Origin: Sclerotinia nivalis | Lineage: Eukaryota > Ascomycota > Leotiomycetes > Helotiales > Sclerotiniaceae | Reading direction: 5' to 3' | Assembly: GCA_029531795.1 (NCBI GenBank) | Contig: JAPEIS010000013.1 | Span: forward strand, 1,860,001 to 1,924,000 | DNA: 64,000 nucleotides | In this document: positions 33,079-44,930 of the stretch, piece after piece | How the letters are laid out: each line of letters starts with the position of its first letter | How positions within the stretch are numbered: the first letter of the stretch is position 1 | Notes under the pieces: generated by a model | What the model saw: the letters and a program-made list of their open reading frames with translations, nothing else | What the model was told of the DNA's origin: nothing | The model's database searches: none | Program-made: the position numbers and the translations under genes

Positions 33079-33291
33079 TATCACGGAGGCAGCAGACAGG
33101 ATAACAGAAATCACTTTTATTGATAAGATGTAGTTCGAAGAGCTACGTTTCTATAAAAGGAATAGTTCCTTAAACATATTTATGTATAGCATTAGCCCCG
33201 ACCGGGGTTAACCTACACTTATCCGAGATTCGACTTTTATGGGTCGGAACCCAAGTGGTCTCCGTATACTATATACAGGGACTTTATGATA
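33079..33291 (-). repeat. 3' LTR of Gypsy-A copy 2
   Basis: 213 bp, more mutated than the 5' LTR (its outer start reads TATCATAAAG on the minus strand). Confidence 0.93.
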
Positions 33292-33309
33292 ATACTCCCC
33301 TTTTTAAAA

Positions 33310-33570
33310 TCGAACTTTGTTGAGACGATTAAGAGGACTAGGTTTATCCGGATAACGATAATAATAATTACGAATCAATTCTTGAGTATTCTCCAAATAC
33401 TTTGTAGGCTCTTCGGTAAGCATATCATAGTCTATCCATCGGACAGTATACTTCAGACAGGGATCATTACAGCCCCGACATTCCCATCAGAAATCCAGGA
33501 CTTCCTCTACATCGAATTGCTCAATGCCTTCAACTTCGATAAAAGGAAGAGGTGGGTTGTGTTGATCGGG
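33310..33570 (-). pseudogene. Chromodomain end of Gypsy-A copy 2 Pol
   Basis: On the minus strand: FDVEEVLDF, stop, then [20 protein letters not shown] and [19 protein letters not shown]. Same domain as 7386-7679, with a Trp/Gln-type stop in the middle. Confidence 0.75.
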
Positions 33571-33702
33571 AACAAAATCATCATTGACAGAATACAACAG
33601 ATTAATATAAAAGATCGAATGATTCCTTATAAAGATAAAAAGCTTCAGTTCGTAAACGTACGAATTTATACCCTTCAGAATTCGAAAGGGATTTAAGTTC
33701 TT

Positions 33703-35151
33703 CTAATCTAGTTTCTTCTGAAGACAAAGAGTTCGGATATTCTTAACATTAAGCCAGACTAGATCTCCAGATTGGTATCGATAAGCAAATGAACAATAGG
33801 AATCAGCATTCTTCGAATAACAGGCTTGACTAACGATCAATTCGATCTTCAAATGATCGACAATCGACTTCATCTTTTTGACGAATTCCTTAGCATCCAG
33901 GACTCCAGGGCGATCGGAGAACACGACAGGTTCGAAACCCATTCGAGGATAGAAACCGTAATTGGCAAAGAACGGCGATAAACAAAAGCTTTCGGATCAG
34001 ACAGAGTTAATCGAGAATTCGACGATCGATAGCCATTCGGACCAATCGTCCTGCAGATAGGATACATACAAACAAAGGTATTATTCGAGCATTGCGTTCG
34101 CCCTTTCCGTTTGTCCATCGGTTTCAAAATGATAAGCTGTCGACAGCTTCGAAACAGTATCTAATCGTTTACAGATATGCTTCCAGAAGTCAAAGATAAA
34201 CTGAACTCCACGATCAAATATAATAGTCTGCAGCAGACCGTAGAGCTTCCATACATACTTCAGGAACAAACGGGAGACTTCTTCGGAGTTACAGGTTCCT
34301 CAACAGAACAAGAAATGCTTCATTTTGGTCAATCGATCGACTACAACAAATATCGCATCGTACCCAAAACTTTTCAGAAGATGAATGATGAAATCGATTG
34401 AGATATCTCTCTAAACTTGTTGCAGGATCGGGAAAGGGCATAAAACTCCTTCTTGTCCTCTACAATTCGGGGCAGCTCGATAGCAACTATGACAATTGCG
34501 CACCCAACAGAAGACATAATCGTAATATCCAGACCAATAATAGTTTCAGGAAAGCAGTTCGAAGGTACAGATACAATGCAGGTATCCGGCAACAGGGGAA
34601 TCGTGGATCATTCGGAGGAGCTTTGCTTTCAAAGGATCGTAATTAGAAATATAAAGCTTTTTACGATAATATAATAAATCATTATTCACAATACATTCAG
34701 ATAACATGATATACAAATATCTAACAGCATTCTTTTTTAAAGCCTTTAAAATCGATAGCAGAAGCGAATCGGACAGGTAAACTTCAGCGAACAAGGGTTT
34801 CAATTCTTCAGGGGATTCCAATTGTATAGATTTAGGCAATTGGACAGGGATTGGGTTATCGGGTATCACAGGTAGTTCAGATTCACAAGCAGGTAATCCA
34901 GATTCACAGACAAATGGTTCGGGATTGCGGACAGACAACAGAGTATCGATACAAGTTTGGTTACAGGTTGTAATCACGAAACAGACTTTCTTCTTTGGTT
35001 TAACAATAGGAAACAAATCTGTATCTAGATTTTCGATTTTCAGAACAATCTGATTTTGATAAAGAAGACGTTCATCCCCCTCTTTAAGCAAATCCTCTGA
35101 TCTCCTGATCAGAGCATCAGATTTCGCTCTTTGCTTTCCGGGATAATACAT
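33703..35151 (-). pseudogene. Integrase region of Gypsy-A copy 2
   Basis: Open runs 35151-34546 (spacer and zinc-finger: LLRMIHDSPVAGYLHCICTF) and 34269-34081 (core: [20 protein letters not shown], then [16 protein letters not shown]), and 33942-33703. The catalytic Asp in FDRG and the final Glu in DGQTERAN are visible. Interrupted by stops and frame changes. Confidence 0.82.
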
Positions 35152-35193
35152 AATCTTGAAATTAAAACAGAACAGAAATTCAGATCAATAAAC

Positions 35194-36333
35194 TTAACGA
35201 CGGTTCAATAACTTTGTTATTATAAAGTACTCCAGATTCTTATGATCCGTAATGACCTTGATCGGGAAAAAGGCGCTTTCTAATTCGGATCGCCACTCTT
35301 CGAAACAGCAGATAATTGTCAGTAATTCTTTATCATAAATCTCGTAGTTACATTCTACAATCGAATACTTCTTTGAAAAATATACAACAGATTTCAGAAT
35401 CCCATCGTCATCGTATTGAAAGAGGACTCCAACAAATACATAATCCGATACATCCGTCTCTAGAATTACATCCTTTTCCCAATCAAAAAAGGCTAACACA
35501 AATACCGCCGTAAATACGGCTTTCAGACTCGAAAACGATTTCTCATAACCAGGATCCCATTGGAAAACTACATCCTTCTTAATCAGATTTACCATCGAGC
35601 AAATGATCAAAGAGAAATCGCAAATAAAGCATCAATAGAAATTACTAAACCCTATAAACATTTATACATCCGTCAGGTTCTTCGGCGTTTTCCAATCAAT
35701 TATCGTCTTAATCTTGACTGGGTCCATTCGGATCCCCTCTCAGCCTACAATTAGACCCAGGAATTTCGTTTCAGGTTTCAGGAATTCGCATTTCGACAGA
35801 TTGGCATACAATCCGGCTTTCCGTAAGGCGTCTAATACCTTTTGTATATGCTTTATATATTCAAAACGGGTCTTGCTATAAATCAGAATATTATCCAAAT
35901 AAACAATGCAGAATATATCCAGATATTCTCTTAGAGTATCGTTAATAAATCGTTGAAACATTGCTGGAGCTCCGGTCAGCCCGAACAGCATAACCAAGGT
36001 TTCGAACAGGCCGAATCGGGTACGGAATGCAATTAGGTATTCTTGTCCTTCCTTGATTCGGATATTATTGAAGGCCAAAATGATATCTATTTTTGTAAAA
36101 TACTTCATCCCTTTCAGGTTATTCAAGGACTCTTTGGTTAAAGGCAACAGGTATCGATCTTTCACAGACAGATTATTCAACGCACGATAATCTACACAGA
36201 ATCGAAGACCACCATTGGGTTTCTTAACAAATAAGACAAGCAAAGCAGAAACAAAGGAACTCAATCGGATGAATCCTTTTGCTAAGTTTTCCCTTAACCA
36301 TTCTTGCAAAGCTTTCAATTCGTCCCGAGACAT
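35194..36333 (-). pseudogene. RT and RNase H of Gypsy-A copy 2
   Basis: 36333-35740 encodes RT with [37 protein letters not shown] and [10 protein letters not shown]. The second catalytic Asp of YLDD has become Asn, a single G-to-A change that would inactivate the enzyme. 35610-35194 encodes RNase H ([20 protein letters not shown], then [18 protein letters not shown]). A stop separates them. Confidence 0.87.
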
Positions 36334-36570
36334 TGAATACAGGGCTCCAAACGGTAGCTTAACTCTATCTTGTAATCGGATATCATAATCGTATAAACAA
36401 TGCGGAGGTAGTTTATCAATATTACATAAAGAAAATATGTCGATCTACGAACAGAATTCAGAAGGCAGATCTTCGGGAGCAGGGTCTTCTTTTTCCTTCA
36501 GGATTCGGTCTATCAAATCGATACTAGCTTGGAATATCTTGTAGTCTCGACGGGCGTATATCGAGCAAGC

Positions 36571-37188
36571 TCAGATTGAAACGCTTGCTATATCTCTTTT
36601 CTTTAGTGCTTCAAAACGAAGCGGTAGATAAATAGAACAGACTTTGACAGGGATATCGGATAGAGCTCGGACACTCGATGATTGCATAGACGTATTACAG
36701 AACTTTCGGCAGAATTCGCTATCGAAGCGAAAGGTATTGGATGTAAATCCGATATAGGGATCGTACTTCTTTAGCCAAACCAACCCCAGGACAATCGGAT
36801 AATGAGCTAATTCAGTAATATAGATTTTCGATCTTTTCTTATAATAATCATTGATTTGCAGATCGGTTAGAATGTAACGATCCACTCAGTTTTCGGGCAA
36901 TATTTTTCCATCGAATCCAATGACTTCAAACAGGACAAGTAATTTGTATATTGGAAGCTTAATAGCTTCCACCCAACTTCGATCCGCGAAAGCATATCCT
37001 TCGCATCCGCTATCCACCATAACGTAAATAGAACAGGATCGATCAAACGTCGATAGAATAATAACAGACAATATCATCAGATTTACTCGATTGCTTGTTT
37101 CTTCAACGAAAGATAAACCTTGAGTTGCAACGACGGACAAACGTAATATACACAAGGCTTTCGTCTGACAACGACTTATACCAAGCAA
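36571..37188 (-). pseudogene. Protease region of Gypsy-A copy 2
   Basis: Open runs 37188-36886 and 36885-36571. SIYVMVDSGCEGYAFADRSW contains the Asp-Ser-Gly active site of a retropepsin, followed by VIGFDGKILPEN and YPIVLGLVWLKKYDPYI (the equivalent of the usual LG..WL strand). Confidence 0.8.
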
Positions 37189-38465
37189 ACTCCGTTTCCC
37201 GAACTCGGGGAGCCGGGAAGGAACAGACTGTACAATGACATAGCATACAGTTGAATCTGGCCGGAAAACGGAACAGGGGATAGCAAAGCAAGACTGGTAA
37301 GACTAGCTCTAGCTTGCACAGGACGATTATCTAGGAACGGGCAATCTTTCACACAATGATCGGCAGATCCACAACAGAAGCATTCCCCTCGTTCGCGTTT
37401 ATTAATACGTCTTTGGGAATTGAGATCCATTGGATCTCCAACAGGCATAATCGTAACGGGAGCAACAGATCGGACAATAGAATTCAGGGACGAAGCAAGG
37501 GTACAATTAACAGGATTCAGGTTTTGAATAATAATACAAAGTAACGGGACGATTGGACTACAACCGGAGCCGATCGGTCCTATCAGATACAGACAGCGAT
37601 TCTCCAATGTCTGCACGAAAGCAGCGAATGTGTCGGTACTATCCGTAAAGGGCTCAACAGTAACAATCTGATTCTTCAATTCACTCGACAGAGCTTATTC
37701 TAATAAGATAACCAGAGTACTGTTGTCGTCGACCATCCCGGCTTCCAATACTAATCTTTAGAACTCAGTATAAAAGACATAGAACGATTGATTCCTCTGT
37801 TTCAGATTGATCAAGAGTTTCCGGGCCTCGACTCGTTTGTTCTGATTTCCATAAACTCTTTCCAATATTTGCAATAAATCCTCATAATCGACAAGTTTAA
37901 CAAATTGTCCTTTGATATTATACAATCGAATTTGCACAACAGCAAATCCAATTAATCTTCCAATTACATAAGTCAAACGGGAATGCAGAAAAATGAAGCA
38001 ATCGGAATTGACATACATTTTATTTTGTATTTGATCGACAAATCGATCAAGATCGATTTTCGTTCCATCAAACGATACAGGATCAGATACCTTCTCACTC
38101 AATTGAGGTTTCGACAGAACAAAAGCAACAGTTGGGATTGTAACAAGAGTCAAAGACGAAGAGCCGGTCAGATCGGTAGGGGTTGAAACAGGCAAAACAA
38201 CAAAGACGGGATGAAGTTGAGTTAGATAGATAATCAATCTATCGTTCTCCTCTTTCCATCATATAAATACAGTTTTCTCGACTTGCAGATCGAGAGTAAG
38301 CTTTTGAATTGCGGATTGCAGATCAATCACTTCTGTTTCCATTCTTATACTGAATTCGTAAAGGAAGATAAAATAACGATACCAAATCGCAGTATCACTG
38401 GCTACAGCGATAGCGAATTCTTCAGGGGAGCCGGGCTGGCTAGACAGGTGCGGACGGGACAACAT
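37176..38465 (-). pseudogene. gag of Gypsy-A copy 2
   Basis: Open runs 38465-38259, 38237-37758 and 37679-37176. The capsid region (FDGTKIDLDRFVDQIQNKM) and an intact zinc knuckle CFCCGSADHCVKDCP (C-x2-C-x4-H-x4-C) are present. Stops separate the runs. Confidence 0.83.
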
Positions 38466-38503
38466 CGTAGAAGTGTCAGCACAGATAGGAAGGAGCTACA
38501 TAG

Positions 38504-38716
38504 TATCACAAAGGCAACAAATAGAATAACAGAAATCACTTTTATTGATAAAACGTAACTCAAAGAACTACATTTCTATAGAAGAAACGATTCCTTAAAC
38601 ACATTTATATATAGCGCTAGCCCCGACCGGAGCTAGCCTACACTTATCCGAGGTCCGACTCCTACGGGTCGGAACCCGAGCGGTCTCCGTATACCATATA
38701 CGGGGACCCCGTGACA
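38504..38716 (-). repeat. 5' LTR of Gypsy-A copy 2
   Basis: 213 bp, TGTCACGGGG...GTGATA on the minus strand; followed inside by CTATGTAGCTCCTTCC, the presumed primer-binding site. Confidence 0.93.
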
Positions 38717-38721
38717 CTTTG

Positions 38722-40026
38722 TCCCTTCTCGAATTAAAAATAATTCGAAAATAAATCAATGATAATTTTATCAAAAGTTTCATTCGAGAATCAAGATCAT
38801 AAAACACAATCTTATTACTTCTAGCAATCAAATCTGATAAAGGGATTTGTATCTATCAGGATTATTATAGTTTGAATAATATTATTATTAAAAATCGATA
38901 CCTTTTATCAATTGTTTAAAAAACCCTGGATACTCTTTATAATACAAAAATCTATATCAAATTAGATATTATTACTGCTTTCAACAAACTTTGTATTGTA
39001 GAAAATGACGAATAGAAAACTGTTTTCATTATTCGATTTGGATTATTCGAATCATTAGTTATACCTTTTGATCTTTGCAATATACTAATGTTATTCTAAT
39101 ACTATATTAATTATACTTTGTTTGACGAATTGAATAAATACTATATTGTATATCTGGATAACGTTTTCATATACTCCGAAGATAAGAATTAACATCGAGA
39201 ATATATTCGTAATATAATTCAGAAATTGCAAAATGCTGGTTTACAAATCGATATTAATAAATGCGAATTCGAAACAACTTCTATGAAATATTTAGGCCTT
39301 ATAATCACAATCGAAAATATAAAAATGGATCAAGATAAAATATCAATTATTACCTTTTAGATACAATTAATATCTATTAAAAATTTACAACGATTCCTTA
39401 GTTTCGCGAATTTTTATTGTCGATTTATAAAAGACTTTTCAAAGATCTGTTATTCTTTAAATAACCTTTTGCAAAAAGGAATAAATTAATAATAGAAGAA
39501 CAATTATACAATAGCATTCGAGAACTTAAAGAAAGCATTTATAACAACTCTAATACTTACTTATTTTAATTACAATAGAAAAACTATATTGAAAATAGAT
39601 ACTTCGGATTGGATTTCGAAAAGAATACTTTCTTAATATAATAACAATAATGTTTTATAATCAGTAATATACTTTTCTTTGAAATATTCAATTATTGAAT
39701 GTAATTATGAGATTTATAATAAAGAATTATTAGCTATTATTAAATCAATAAAGGAATAACAACCGGAATTATAAAGATCTCAACAGGAATTCGAAATCCT
39801 AATCGATTATAAGAATCTAAAATACTTTACAATGATGAAAGTATTAAATCAATGTCAAATATAATGATCAGAGTTTCTATTTCAATACAACTTCTGAATT
39901 GTTTATCGATTAGAAACCAAAGCAATTCGGTCAGATGTTTTGAACCGTCGATAGAAGAATCGATCTGATAGTTCTGATCTCAACGATGAACACTTAAAAA
40001 ACCGGGAGTGCATTGTTTTATCTACT
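38722..40026 (+). pseudogene. RT and RNase H of Gypsy-B
   Basis: Resumes directly after the copy 2 target duplication. RT motifs: YIKLDIITAFNKLCIVENDE, RFGLFESLVIPFDLC, YLDNVFIYSE (Asp-to-Asn at the catalytic box), KYLGLIITIENIKMD and [20 protein letters not shown]. RNase H follows ([20 protein letters not shown]). It ends at the CTACT target site of the element at 40027. Confidence 0.87.
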
Positions 40027-40159
40027 AGATACCGTACCAAAAAGGAGGCAGGTAACGTGACTCCAAAAGGGTCTATATAACCACTCCAATTCAATCTAGT
40101 TTAATAAAAAATGCGCAATTTCAATTTATCATTTTGTATCCGTTTCCGGCATGTTTACT
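40027..40159 (+). repeat. 5' LTR of Gypsy-C
   Basis: 133 bp. Shares GTGACTCCAAAAGGGTCTAT and TTTGTATCCGTTTCCGGC with 48463-48595. Boundary could shift by one base because of a shared T. Confidence 0.85.
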
Positions 40160-41099
40160 GGTGATCTATATAGGGATCTATAGATATCTAATATATTGTT
40201 AGCATCTTTTCGTTTGCAGATTCATACTTTATTCTCTTTTCGAAAAATTTTCTTTTGAATTTTCTTTTTAGGGTTGTTAATTGGCATTATAAGCTTCAGC
40301 GATTTGATTATTTCAAGGAAGCAAAATAGAGTTATTGTAGTATAGATTTGCTATCTATGGAACTACTAATTTGTGTATAGAATCCCTGACTTTTGATTTG
40401 TTTAAAGTATCGACCCTTTGTTATATCAAAACGTTTCTTTTCAAAGATCTTAATTTAGTATAGTAGTCGTATTTTTAGGAATAAGTTTAATATCGTTTTT
40501 TTATCAAAATTTTTAATCTTTCGATATCGAATTTCCTTTTGATTTCGAACCTTCGAAATATTTATATTTCTTATAATTGAGAAGTAAAAAATTCAATCTG
40601 GAGATCGGTTCCGAAACCTATTCCAAATATCGATAAATTGTTATTCGTTTTTATCGATATCTTTCTAATTTTGATTCATAAGAACAAGTATATTATATAT
40701 CTTTTATTGAAGAATTTCTTTTTTCGATTTACAATCTTTCAGAATCCTTATGAATAAGATTCCTAGGATTCGAAATATATTTTTCATTAAATTATCTGAA
40801 AGAATTCAATTCGTTTCTTATTATACTTTCATTTCCTTTTTTTAATTTTTCCAATTCGAATCTTCAAATTATAAGTATATCGATATTCGATGATGCTAAA
40901 GTTAAGGAGTTTTAGAATAAGATCAATATCGATTCAGTATCTGAATTTGATCATTGCAATATATCAAACTTTGTATAGCTAAATATGATCAAAACTATTG
41001 TCAAACGAGTTATTAGAGATTCAATTTACAAATTATTTGTTTTTTTCATTATAGTTCAATTGAAATTTAAAAGGAAAGTTCAGATCTGGGCAAATAATT

Positions 41100-41900
41100 A
41101 TACCCATTTCAAGATTATCTTTGAAGATACCGAAATAGCTACTTAGAAGAACAAACTTGTTTTCATTAAGGCCTTTCTAAATCGTTATCTTTCTTATAAT
41201 AATGAAAATACAATTCAGAATGTAATGGATTCAATGAATTCGTTTGTTCAAACTAAAAACGAAACTCTTGAAAAATATTATTCACAAATAAAGGATATTC
41301 AATATAATATAGGATTCAAAGATATTCCTGCTTTTGAGAAAAACCTTGATGTTATTAATACAATCGTTCAAAAGAAGTTAGTTTTTAATTTTGTCAAAGG
41401 GCTAATCGATTCAATTCTTCGTAATTATTCTATTTCCAATAATACTATTTGTTGATCTCTTACCAAAACTTATTTATAAACGATGAGATCGTTAAAGAAC
41501 TTACAGACAATATATCCAATACCAAATCTAAAGGTTTTACTAAAGAACAAAAATTCGAAGTTCTTTCTCAATAATTGAAATCGAAACCCATTTTCAAAAA
41601 AGATAATTCGAAAGGAAATTACAATTCCAATAATTCTCGAAATCAAAATAGAGAAGGAAATAATAATCGTAATAATAATAATAATCGATAAAAACAGAAC
41701 AATGATTTCCAATAGATCTCCAATCAAATCCGATAGATCAATTTACTAGATCCAAAGACTTCGAAATATTCCATTGTGAATAATATAGAAGAATACAATT
41801 CAAGTAAGAAATCTCTTTGCTTTAATTATAAAGAATATAAACATTTTAAATCTAAATGTATTGGAAATCCTTTATTAATATAGTAATAAGTAATTCTTTG
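41100..41900 (+). pseudogene. Gypsy-C gag-like region
   Basis: 41225-41452 is open and resembles a retrotransposon capsid segment (NSFVQTKNETLEKYYSQIKD and VQKKLVFNFVKGLID). Around 41814-41870 CFNYKEYKHFKSKC stands at the zinc-knuckle position with the second Cys changed to Tyr. Confidence 0.65.
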
Positions 41901-43099
41901 TATTATAATTTTATTTAAGAGTATTATTATTAGTAATCTTTTTTATATTATTGTAGAAGATTGGTTTACAGAAAAATCTGGTATCAATCAAATCGATACA
42001 ATTAGTTTGAGAAAATCAGATCGAGTTTGTATCAATTGTTATAAGAAACTAAAAATTATTAAAGATATTTTTTTTTAATTGAATAGTATTTATAATTTAG
42101 ATATTACTCTTTATAATATTATTCTAGATAACGAATTCGATAGTTCTTTAGATTATTTAGATCAAGGATCTTTTAATAATTCGATTAATTTTATATAAAT
42201 ATTTGAATAAAACTTTGTTGAAGAAATTAATTCAGATGATATTGATGATGAGGAAGATTTTGAGAATGAGATTACCTTTTATATAACAGTTTTGCAACGA
42301 AAGAGATTCCGTTCTATTGTTTTATCAAAATTTGAAGACATTCATCCTCCTCCTCAATCATAAAAAGAAATTCATAAACAGAACAAGAACCTTTTTGTAT
42401 TTTATATTTATAATCGAAGCAAAAAAACTACCCTTTAGATACCAATAGCACCTTTACAATCATAAATTTCTATTTCTTCTTCAGAAATTCGTTAAGTTGA
42501 GTTATTACTATCGGAAATTCGATTATCTATTTCCCTTTTAAAGTATACAATATCTATTAGTAATTGTAAAGAACATTTTAAAGATCCTAAACCACTTTCT
42601 AATATTATTGGTAGATGAGGATAAGGGTTAATAGATTATAAAATACTTATACAATGTTTCATATTAGACTTTAAAGAAATTAACCTTTTAGATTTTTGTT
42701 AAATCTCTTTAGATGCTATTAAGTATTTCAGATATTTTATTATTCGAGAAAACTCAATTAGAAAGAAGAAATCAATGATTATTTATAAATCAAAAGTTTC
42801 CTCAACTCTTTCAGCTTCAATTCAGAATAAAGATCAGAGTAATTCTGATCAAAATGATCAATTTGGTCAATTTGGTCAATTTGATCAATTAAATCAGAAT
42901 TCAATTACGAACTCAGATCTTGAGCTAATACACCCAATTCGATATGGATTTATTCAGAATCATCTGATTCATTTTTCTTTTGATCAAATTCGATAACATT
43001 TCTTTTATAAATAGAAGGATCCTAAATACAATTTATCAAGTTTCAATGCTTCTTTTAAGAACAATCGACAAATGATTGGTCTAGATAGGATTAATACTA

Positions 43100-43600
43100 T
43101 AGATTATTCAGTTATTCCGATTATTATTTGTATTGTAGATAAAGATCGTTCTTTTCGAATTAGGGGAATATATATTTTATCAGGATTATCTTTAATAGAG
43201 ATCATCATAGGCAAATCCAATTGTATTGTTGATTAAGGTTTTGATAGCAATATTGTTTTTTTTGCTTTCGTTGATCATTTAGGTTTATATCGATATAAGA
43301 TTCAATTAAATAGCAATATCTTTATAGAAATTGCTGATGGAATTGATACAGATCTGAAAGAATATATTACTATTGATCTTGTAATCGAAAGAGTTCGATA
43401 AATTATTTATACTTTTATTTATTCTAATGAGGAAAATAATTCTAATAAGGATTAGAAGATTCTTTTATTAGGTTTGCTATGGTTTTATATAATCAAAAAT
43501 TATATTGATATTTTTAATTCTATTCTTTTTATCGAAGACGAAGATTTGAATAAGAAAAGAATGTTTATTTAGATTTCGAAATTTAAATAATTCTTTTTTC
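43100..43600 (+). pseudogene. Gypsy-C protease-like region
   Basis: Broken frame with SNCIVD, stop, GFDSNIVFF, and later LLLGLLWFYIIKNYIDIFN, which fits the C-terminal strand of a retropepsin (LLG.PWL). Assignment depends on position before the RT. Confidence 0.5.
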
Positions 43601-44930
43601 ATTAATTCATTCTATATCTAGCCGATCCGAAGTATCAAACAGCTATTCTAAATGCTGAAATTTCAATGAATTTTGAAATTGCTAGCAGAAATATTGATAA
43701 TTTTGTATTCAAGATCAAACCGATTCTGAAGATGGTACAATTTGAAGATCAATAAAAATCTAATTCATCAGAAGACTCTTTCGATTCAATAGATTCCGAG
43801 GAAATATCCGAAGAAGTATTTGATTCCCTTTTTGAATCTATTTCAGAATTTCAAAGTGATTATTCAGATTCAGACGATTCACAAGATTCTTTAAACTTTT
43901 GAATCCTCAGTATGATTCAAAACTACTTTTTTTCTTTTCGAAAATCAATATTAAAGGATCTAAAGAAATCCAGAATAAAGATTTTTTATATATTCGATCT
44001 TCTCAAAGGTTTATACAATCTAGATTATTTCATTCAGTAAAGGATATACTCCTTTAATTACTAAATAATCTCGAAGAAAATGCCTTTTTAGAGATTTTTG
44101 TTGAAAACCAAAACTATAGTTTCGATTATCGAAAACGTTGTTATTATATTATATTTTCCTTTTCGAAAACTCAATTATTATATATTCTTAATGCAATTTT
44201 TTAAATGGATGGTTCATATATACTATTCGAAATTCTATATCAATTCGATTTTTCTTTCAAAGTAGATTCCAAATGTTTTAAACTATTTTCTTAAGGAAGA
44301 GATCAATATGTTTCGATCAATTAAGCTTTTACTTTTCAATCGGATTCTTTAAAAACATATGTATATTCTATAGATAAAAGACCAATTCTTCGAGAAATAT
44401 TTACAAATTTATTAAATATTATTAATGAATGGTTTCAAAAGAATGAGATTGATATAGATCTTTTAATAATAGATGAACTTCGATTAAAAGTTATTCGATT
44501 TTTTTATATTTATAGAGATTTAAATATTATAAAATTAGTTTATATTCCTTTTATTCCTTTTTATATTTATTGAGTATGATTCAAATCAGATATTTTTCTT
44601 TATAAAAATAGGAAAAGATCTAGATACAATTTTTAACAAATGTTTTGGCTTAATAAGATTATATCTAAAGGGTACAAATGTTATATATATGAATATATTA
44701 TAGTAATCAATAGCAAACTTTTTGATTGATCAATAATACTATTAATAATTGATAAATCAAGTGTTGAATATCCCAAGAATCTTTTTTTTCATGAATCTAA
44801 TTCTGAAAAATATATAGTTTTCAATTATTCGAAAGTTATAGAATAGATACCAGATAATTATTGTATTTTATCTCAAAATGTTTATAAGTTTCTTTTTAAT
44901 TCTAATTATAAGGTATATCTACAATTTGAT

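Larger units (their letters stand above)
33079..38716 (-). mobile_element. Gypsy-A copy 2: full-length chromodomain element nested in Gypsy-B
   Basis: 213 bp LTRs at 38504-38716 (5') and 33079-33291 (3'), with target duplication CTTTG (33074-33078 and 38717-38721). On the minus strand the order is gag, protease, RT, RNase H, integrase, chromodomain, collinear with copy 1. The frames are less damaged than in copy 1. The 5' LTR retains GTCACGGGG; the 3' LTR is strongly mutated. Confidence 0.95.

Noticed and set aside
33286..33696. 136-codon plus-strand open frame
   Set aside because: It is antisense to the chromodomain and integrase end of Gypsy-A copy 2; the mirror frame appears antisense to the same region of copy 1.
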